From an uncultured Paracoccus sp. (lineage in GTDB: Bacteria > Pseudomonadota > Alphaproteobacteria > Rhodobacterales > Rhodobacteraceae): a stretch of DNA of 64,000 bases. The DNA is taken from positions 124,001 to 188,000 of the forward strand of contig NZ_CALMYP010000066.1 of assembly GCF_937873615.1 (NCBI RefSeq). The letters are read 5' to 3'. The position numbers were made by a program, and so were the translations under genes. The number at the start of each line of letters is the position of its first letter. Positions within the stretch are counted from its first letter, which is position 1. This document shows positions 59,612 through 64,000 of the stretch, piece after piece. The notes beneath the pieces are model-generated. The model was not told where the DNA came from. It saw nothing but the letters and a program-made list of their open reading frames with translations, and did no database searches.

Positions 59612-61081
59612 GTGGCCACGTCCGGCAAGAACAACAAGTCACCGAAAGCCGCATCCAGCAGCGCCGCGAAAGGCACAAAGAAGGCGGCAGCCACGACCCC
59701 GGTTGTCCCCTCCGAACCTGTCGCCGCCATGGATCCCGTCGTCTCGCGCATCCCGCCCTCGATCCCGATCGACTCGGCACTCGTTGGCGAGGCGACAAAG
59801 CCGATCGCCGCTGCCAGCGCGCGCGGGACCGAAACCGCGCCGGTGACCAAGGCAGGCTCGGTGCCAGCCGTGCCTGCTTCTGCGAAGCCAGAGGCCAAGG
59901 CGACGGAAAAGCCGGCTGAGAAACCCGCCCCGCCGGCGGCCAAGGCGCCGCCGCCGCAAACCACCGTCATCCGCAAGGGCGGTTTCTGGCCCATGGCGCT
60001 TGGTGGCGTGGTCGCGGCAGGCCTTGGGGCCGGGGCTGCGATCTGGGCCGGTCCGCAACTGATGCCACCGCCCGAACCCGCCCCGGCGACCGAGATCGAC
60101 ACCGCCGCCATCCGCAGCGAAGCCGTGGAAGCCGCAACCGCAGCCGGTGCCGAAGCAGGTGCCGCCGCCGGTGGCGAGGCTGCCGCCAAGGCCATCGCCG
60201 AACTTCCGGCACCCGCCGCCGCAGCCGAAGCCGGCGACACCGCCCCCCTGCAGGCAGAGCTTGAGGCGCAGGCACAGAAGATCGCCGCACTGGAAGCCGC
60301 GCTTGCCGCCCGCCCCGCCGCTGCCTCTGCCGATACGGCACCGTCAGCCGATGCCACGGCCGATAGCGGCGCCACGACGCAGTTGACCGAACAGATCGCC
60401 AGCCTGCGCGATGCTCTGGCGACGCAGGCGGGCCAGATCGCGGATCTCACCGCACGGCCACAGGTGGATGCGCAGGCCATTGCCGAGTTGCAGGCGCTGG
60501 CCCAGAATGCCGCACATGTGAAGGCCGAGATCGAATCCGCCGCCGCGGCGGCGCAGCAGAGCCTCGACACCGTTCAGTCCGAAGCGCAGGCGGCAACGCA
60601 GCGCGCGCAGGCCGTGGCCTCGGTCGCGGCACTTGGCGCGGCGCTCGAACATGGTAATTCGGCCGGCGAGGCGGTGCAGCAGTTGCAGGACGCCGGCATC
60701 GAAGTGCCCGAGCCTCTGGCGCAAGAGGATCTGCCCACGCTCGTGCAGATCCAGATGGGCTTCGACGCTGTCGCCCGCAGCGCGCTGACAGTATCGCTGA
60801 AGGCCGAATCGCGGGAAGGTGGCGCCATGACCGCCGTTGGCAACTTCCTGCGCGTGCAGACCGGCGCGCGCTCCGTTGAGCCGCGAGAGGGCGCCGACCC
60901 CGACGCCATCCTGTCGCGGGCCGGCGCGCTTGTCGATCAGGGCGAAATCGCCTCGGCGCTGGAAGAAATTGCGACCCTGCCGCCCGAGGGGCAAGAGGCC
61001 ATGGCCAACTGGATGGCCCAGGCCAAAGCCTATATCGATGCGGAAGCCGCGCTGAACGATGTCGCCACGACGCTGAACTGA
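59612..61081 (+). CDS. Alphaproteobacterial Mic60 (mitofilin) homologue
   Basis: 489 aa. The start is GTG at 59612, seven bases after AGGGGGAT; the upstream TTG has no ribosome site. An Ala/Pro/Lys-rich N-terminus leads to one membrane helix (residues about 124-146, FWPMALGGVVAAGLGAGAAI). A long coiled coil (about 190-345) follows, then a conserved C-terminal domain with SAGEAVQQLQDAGIEVPEPL and AKAYIDAEAALNDVATTLN. This is the mitofilin layout. Alphaproteobacterial Mic60 shapes inner-membrane invaginations and is the ancestor of mitochondrial MICOS Mic60. It lies between hemD and a HemY-like TPR gene, the known context. Confidence 0.88.
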   Translation: MATSGKNNKSPKAASSSAAKGTKKAAATTPVVPSEPVAAMDPVVSRIPPSIPIDSALVGEATKPIAAASARGTETAPVTKAGSVPAVPASAKPEAKATEKPAEKPAPPAAKAPPPQTTVIRKGGFWPMALGGVVAAGLGAGAAIWAGPQLMPPPEPAPATEIDTAAIRSEAVEAATAAGAEAGAAAGGEAAAKAIAELPAPAAAAEAGDTAPLQAELEAQAQKIAALEAALAARPAAASADTAPSADATADSGATTQLTEQIASLRDALATQAGQIADLTARPQVDAQAIAELQALAQNAAHVKAEIESAAAAAQQSLDTVQSEAQAATQRAQAVASVAALGAALEHGNSAGEAVQQLQDAGIEVPEPLAQEDLPTLVQIQMGFDAVARSALTVSLKAESREGGAMTAVGNFLRVQTGARSVEPREGADPDAILSRAGALVDQGEIASALEEIATLPPEGQEAMANWMAQAKAYIDAEAALNDVATTLN

Positions 61082-61091
61082 GGATCTGAAC

Positions 61092-62951
61092 ATGTTGCTC
61101 TCATTGCTGAAAATCCTGCTGTTCTTCGCCGTGATCCTGGCCGTCGCGCTCGGCCTCAATCGCCTCTCCGGGACCGCCGATGGCGTCCAGGTCGTGCTGG
61201 CGGGCACGGAATACACGCTCGGCCCGGTTCAGGCGATCGTGGCCCTTGTCGTTCTGGTCGTGGCCGGATGGGCCGCGATGAAGCTGCTCGGTATGCTCTG
61301 GGCCTTCATCCGCTTCGTCATGGGCGACGAGACCGCGATCAACCGCTATTTCGCCCGCTCGCGCCGCGAGAAGGGGATAGAGGCATTGTCGCAAGGCCTG
61401 CTCGCGGTCGCCTCGGGCGAGGGCAAGCAGGCGCAGGATCTGGCCGTGCGGGCGGCGAAATACCTCGACGATCCGCGCGCCACCCGGCTGCTGGCGGCGC
61501 AGGCCGCCGAGGTCGCCGGCGACAATGCCAAGGCCGAGACGGTCTATCGCGAGATGCTGGAAGACGACCGCACCCGCTTTGTCGGCGTGCGCGGGCTGAT
61601 GAAGCAGAAGCTGGCGGCGGGCGACACCCACACCGCGCTGGCACTGGCGCAGAAGGCCTATGCGCTGAAGCCCCGCCACCTTGAGGTGCAGAACACCCTG
61701 CTGGAGCTTTCGGCCAAGGAAGGCGACTGGAAAGGCGCGCGCTCGATCCTCAAGGACAAGCGCAAACAGGGCGAGATGCCGCGCGATGTCCATATCCGCC
61801 GCGATGCCGTCCTGGCCCTGCAGGAGGCCCGCGACGTGCTGGCGCAGGGCAGTTCCATTTCCGCGCGCGAGGCGGCGATCTCGGCTGCCAAGGCCTCGCC
61901 CGATCTGGTGCCGGCCGTGGCCATGGCCGCGCGCACCTATATCGAGCAGAAAGACCGCCGCAATGCCGCGCGGCTGCTCGAAAAGGCGTGGTCGGTCCGG
62001 CCCCATCCCGATCTGGCCGAGGTCTATGCCGAAATCATGCCCGAGGAGACGACGAATCAGCGCCTGCGCCGCTTCGAAGCCCTGATGAAGCGCAACCCCG
62101 ACGATGAGGAAACCCGGCTTCTGCGGGCCGAGCTTCTGCTCGCCTCCGAGGATTTCCCGGCCGCGCGCCGTGCCCTTGGCGATCTGGCCGAAACCCATCC
62201 GACGACGCGCACGCTGGCGATCATGGCCGCCGTGGAACGCGGCGAAGGCGCCGACGATACCGCCGTCCGGGCCTGGCTGGTGAAGGCGATGACCGCCTCG
62301 CGCGGGCCGCAATGGGTCTGCGACAAATGTGATCACGTCATGGAAGACTGGGCCCCGATCTGCGAGAATTGCGGCGGTTTCGACACGCTGAGCTGGCGCG
62401 AGCCGGCGCATAAGCGCACGGCTTCCGCCGCGTCCGGGGCCGAGTTGCTGCCGCTTCTCGTGGGCCAGAAACCCGCCCAGGAGGAGGCGCCGGGCGATGA
62501 CGCAGAGATCGTGTCAGAGACGCCACCGCGCCCCGCCGCCAAGCGGGCCGAGGCACCGCGCTCCTCTGCCGGCTCGGTCGTGGCCGATGTCGCACCCGGC
62601 ATGGTGCCGCGCGAAGCCGATTTCCAGAACGAGCCCTCGCGCACCATCACCGACCCGGAACCTGTGGCGGTCAAGCCGGCACCGGCGAAACCCCAGCCGG
62701 TCGAACCGAAGCCGGCCCCGAAAGCCGAAGCGCCGAAACCCGCCGCAACGCCGGAACCCAAGCCGGCGGCCCGGCCCGCCGCGTCCAACGGCGAAGGCAC
62801 AGAGCCGGTGCGCCCCGATGTCGAACCGCCCGAAGGCACCGTCCTGCCGCCCGCCCGCGACCCGGTTCGCGCCCAACGGCTGGTGCTCGACGGCGACACC
62901 CCGCCGCGCCCCGATGTCGAACCGCCCGAGGCCCCGGCCAAGCCGCATTGA
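61092..62951 (+). CDS. HemY N-terminal / TPR membrane protein with zinc ribbon
   Basis: 619 aa. Two N-terminal membrane helices (about 4-22 and 40-65) and WAFIRFVMGDETAINRYFAR mark the HemY_N domain. TPR-like helical repeats follow (about 95-400). A zinc-ribbon motif WVCDKCDHVMEDWAPICENC lies near 408-428 and is absent from enteric HemY. The tail (450-619) is Pro/Ala/Glu-rich, with the repeat RPDVEPPE. In alphaproteobacteria this protein (Orf52 of the mic60 locus) is encoded with Mic60. Its link to heme synthesis is by name and position only. Confidence 0.85.
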   Translation: MLLSLLKILLFFAVILAVALGLNRLSGTADGVQVVLAGTEYTLGPVQAIVALVVLVVAGWAAMKLLGMLWAFIRFVMGDETAINRYFARSRREKGIEALSQGLLAVASGEGKQAQDLAVRAAKYLDDPRATRLLAAQAAEVAGDNAKAETVYREMLEDDRTRFVGVRGLMKQKLAAGDTHTALALAQKAYALKPRHLEVQNTLLELSAKEGDWKGARSILKDKRKQGEMPRDVHIRRDAVLALQEARDVLAQGSSISAREAAISAAKASPDLVPAVAMAARTYIEQKDRRNAARLLEKAWSVRPHPDLAEVYAEIMPEETTNQRLRRFEALMKRNPDDEETRLLRAELLLASEDFPAARRALGDLAETHPTTRTLAIMAAVERGEGADDTAVRAWLVKAMTASRGPQWVCDKCDHVMEDWAPICENCGGFDTLSWREPAHKRTASAASGAELLPLLVGQKPAQEEAPGDDAEIVSETPPRPAAKRAEAPRSSAGSVVADVAPGMVPREADFQNEPSRTITDPEPVAVKPAPAKPQPVEPKPAPKAEAPKPAATPEPKPAARPAASNGEGTEPVRPDVEPPEGTVLPPARDPVRAQRLVLDGDTPPRPDVEPPEAPAKPH

Positions 62952-63024
62952 CCCCGGCGATTCGCCGCGAAAGGGTCTTTTCCCCCGCGCCGGAACCTGC
63001 TATCCGGCGCGGCACGCAGACGGG

Positions 63025-63100
63025 GCCGCTGTAGCTCAGCTGGTAGAGCACGTCATTCGTAATGATGGGGTCGGGGGTTCGAGTCCCTTCAGCGGCACCA
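63025..63100 (+). tRNA. tRNA-Thr (CGT)
   Basis: 76 nt. Acceptor GCCGCTG pairs with CAGCGGC, followed by ACCA. D arm TAGCTCAGCTGGTAGAGC, T arm GGGGGTTCGAGTCCC. The anticodon stem CGTCA/TGATG encloses TTCGTAA, giving anticodon CGT for ACG codons. Confidence 0.95.
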
Positions 63101-63232
63101 CCTCTGCGCAAAACCTGTCCCAAATCATCCTCATTTCAGCGCCGATCCGCCGGATTCTCCCTTTGATTGACTGAAATCAAGGACCGCAACGCCCGCCAGG
63201 CGCAATCTGATGCGCATCCAAAGGGGGTGCCG

Positions 63233-63712
63233 GTGAGACTGACAGTTCGTACGAATCTCGCCATGCGGGTGCTGATGTATTGCGCGGTCCGGCGCGGAGA
63301 GCTGGTCCGCTCGGTCGACATGGCCGAAGCCTGCAATGCCTCCGTGCATCACATCGCCCAGGTGGTGAACCAGCTTTCCGTCCTCGGTTACCTGCATACC
63401 CTGCGCGGCCGGACCGGCGGCGTGAGGCTGGCCCGCAACCCGGCCAAGGTCACCGTCGGGGAAGTCTTCCTGCATTTCGAATCCAATGTGCCGCTGACCG
63501 AATGTTTCGACGACAAGGGCAATACCTGCCCGCTGCGTCAGGGCTGCCGGCTGCGCCATGCCCTGCAAGAGGCGGTCAATGCCTTCTACGGCGCGCTTCA
63601 GGCGGTCACCTTGCAGGAACTGGTCTGTGACAACCTGCGGCTGGAGACGCTGTTTGCAGGCCATGCCTGCGCGGCGGGTGCGGCCGTGACCTCGGCGCCA
63701 GTGACCGTTTGA
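63233..63712 (+). CDS. Rrf2-family Fe-S transcriptional regulator
   Basis: 159 aa from the GTG at 63233 (AAGGGGGTGCC upstream), giving the family start RLTVRTNLAMRVLMYCAV. The winged helix is DMAEACNASVHHIAQVVNQL with the wing GRTGGVRLARNP. Three cysteines for a [4Fe-4S] cluster are in ECFDDKGNTCPLRQGCRL, spaced C-x7-C-x5-C, the spacing of RirA and close to NsrR. It could sense iron/Fe-S state or nitric oxide. Without its targets I cannot choose between them. Confidence 0.85.
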   Translation: MRLTVRTNLAMRVLMYCAVRRGELVRSVDMAEACNASVHHIAQVVNQLSVLGYLHTLRGRTGGVRLARNPAKVTVGEVFLHFESNVPLTECFDDKGNTCPLRQGCRLRHALQEAVNAFYGALQAVTLQELVCDNLRLETLFAGHACAAGAAVTSAPVTV

Positions 63713-64000
63713 ACCTAAAAACTGTGGCTGACCCTGCTGATTCGGTCATGCTCCGGGTCGGATGCTGGTGCCTGTTCCGCCACGGGCGCCGATTGGAAGG
63801 GGCGGCATCGAGCCGCCGCCGAAATTTCGCCGGACGCCAGGGAAAGCACCACGATCTGTCTGATATGTCTGCGACGGATTTTCGGCGCTGCGGCGACGTA
63901 AAATTCCTGCCATTCGTGCTGCGTCCGGCCCGAACATGAGCATTCATATTGCAGTTGCAGCATAGACTGGGCGGATTTGACCGTTTGACATTGTTGAATT
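63713..64000. other. Right-edge sequence without assigned gene
   Basis: 288 bases to the window end. Frames on both strands stay open for 65-115 codons, but none shows a family I recognise or a ribosome site. TTGACA occurs at 63985-63990. It could be the edge of a further gene or a mobile element outside the window. Confidence 0.35.

Noticed and set aside
63713-64000. Mobile-element edge at the right end
   Set aside because: I could not match any translated frame to a transposase or find terminal repeats in the visible 288 bases.

Overview
This window is GC-rich alphaproteobacterial chromosome, most likely from the genus Paracoccus (Rhodobacteraceae). The strongest pointer is the cytochrome bc1 operon (39213-42576). 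Its cytochrome c1 carries a very long Ala/Glu-rich acidic segment after the signal peptide, a trait known from Paracoccus denitrificans, and its Rieske and cytochrome b proteins are of the same type. DUF2794, an alphaproteobacterial Mic60 homologue beside a HemY-like TPR protein, and a FzlA-type GST fit the same group. Almost all of the window is densely packed housekeeping sequence. Accessory DNA is confined to the first 12 kb and possibly the last 300 bases.

Region by region. 1-3317 is a decaying surface-modification patch: a frameshifted sulfotransferase, two overlapping glycosyltransferase genes and a degenerate IS3-family transposase. 3318-10109 is a seven-gene leftward copper operon: a small CxxCH protein, an MbnP-like copper-binding protein, an MbnH-like diheme enzyme, a PepSY membrane protein, YcnI, a CopC-CopD fusion and a PCuAC protein. 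It contains no methanobactin genes. 10531-11829 is the scar of a genomic island: an intact TRAP small permease, a large permease cut off after about 40 codons, and an oppositely oriented integrase N-terminus next to tRNA-Ala(CGC).

11936-24697 holds a ferredoxin reductase, rsmD, dapD, a LOG-family gene, the chain argC-gpmI-envC-ctpA-rppH in which every junction is a 4-base overlap, fzlA, and sulP-usp behind a structured leader. 24750-31020 is the phosphate regulon pstS-pstC-pstA-pstB-phoU-phoB behind four 11-bp-phased Pho-box half sites, with no phoR in the window. 31095-35931 has tfoX-like and aroC leftward, and rightward a TPP riboswitch followed by the thiamine ABC transporter thiBPQ.

35928-42576 carries DUF2794, an I78-type lipoprotein, a TetR regulator divergent from a glutamate dehydrogenase, and the bc1 operon. 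42807-48253 is a purine nucleoside salvage operon (BMP-family ABC importer plus purine nucleoside phosphorylase). 48445-58800 carries radC, a lipoprotein, moaA, glmU-glmS-amidohydrolase, gph, and tsaD-gpsA-YciI-EVE. 58862-62951 is hemD-mic60-HemY-like, followed by tRNA-Thr(CGT), an Fe-S type Rrf2 regulator and an unassigned right edge.

All functions are inferred from reading the translated sequence and recognising families and motifs. No database search was run.
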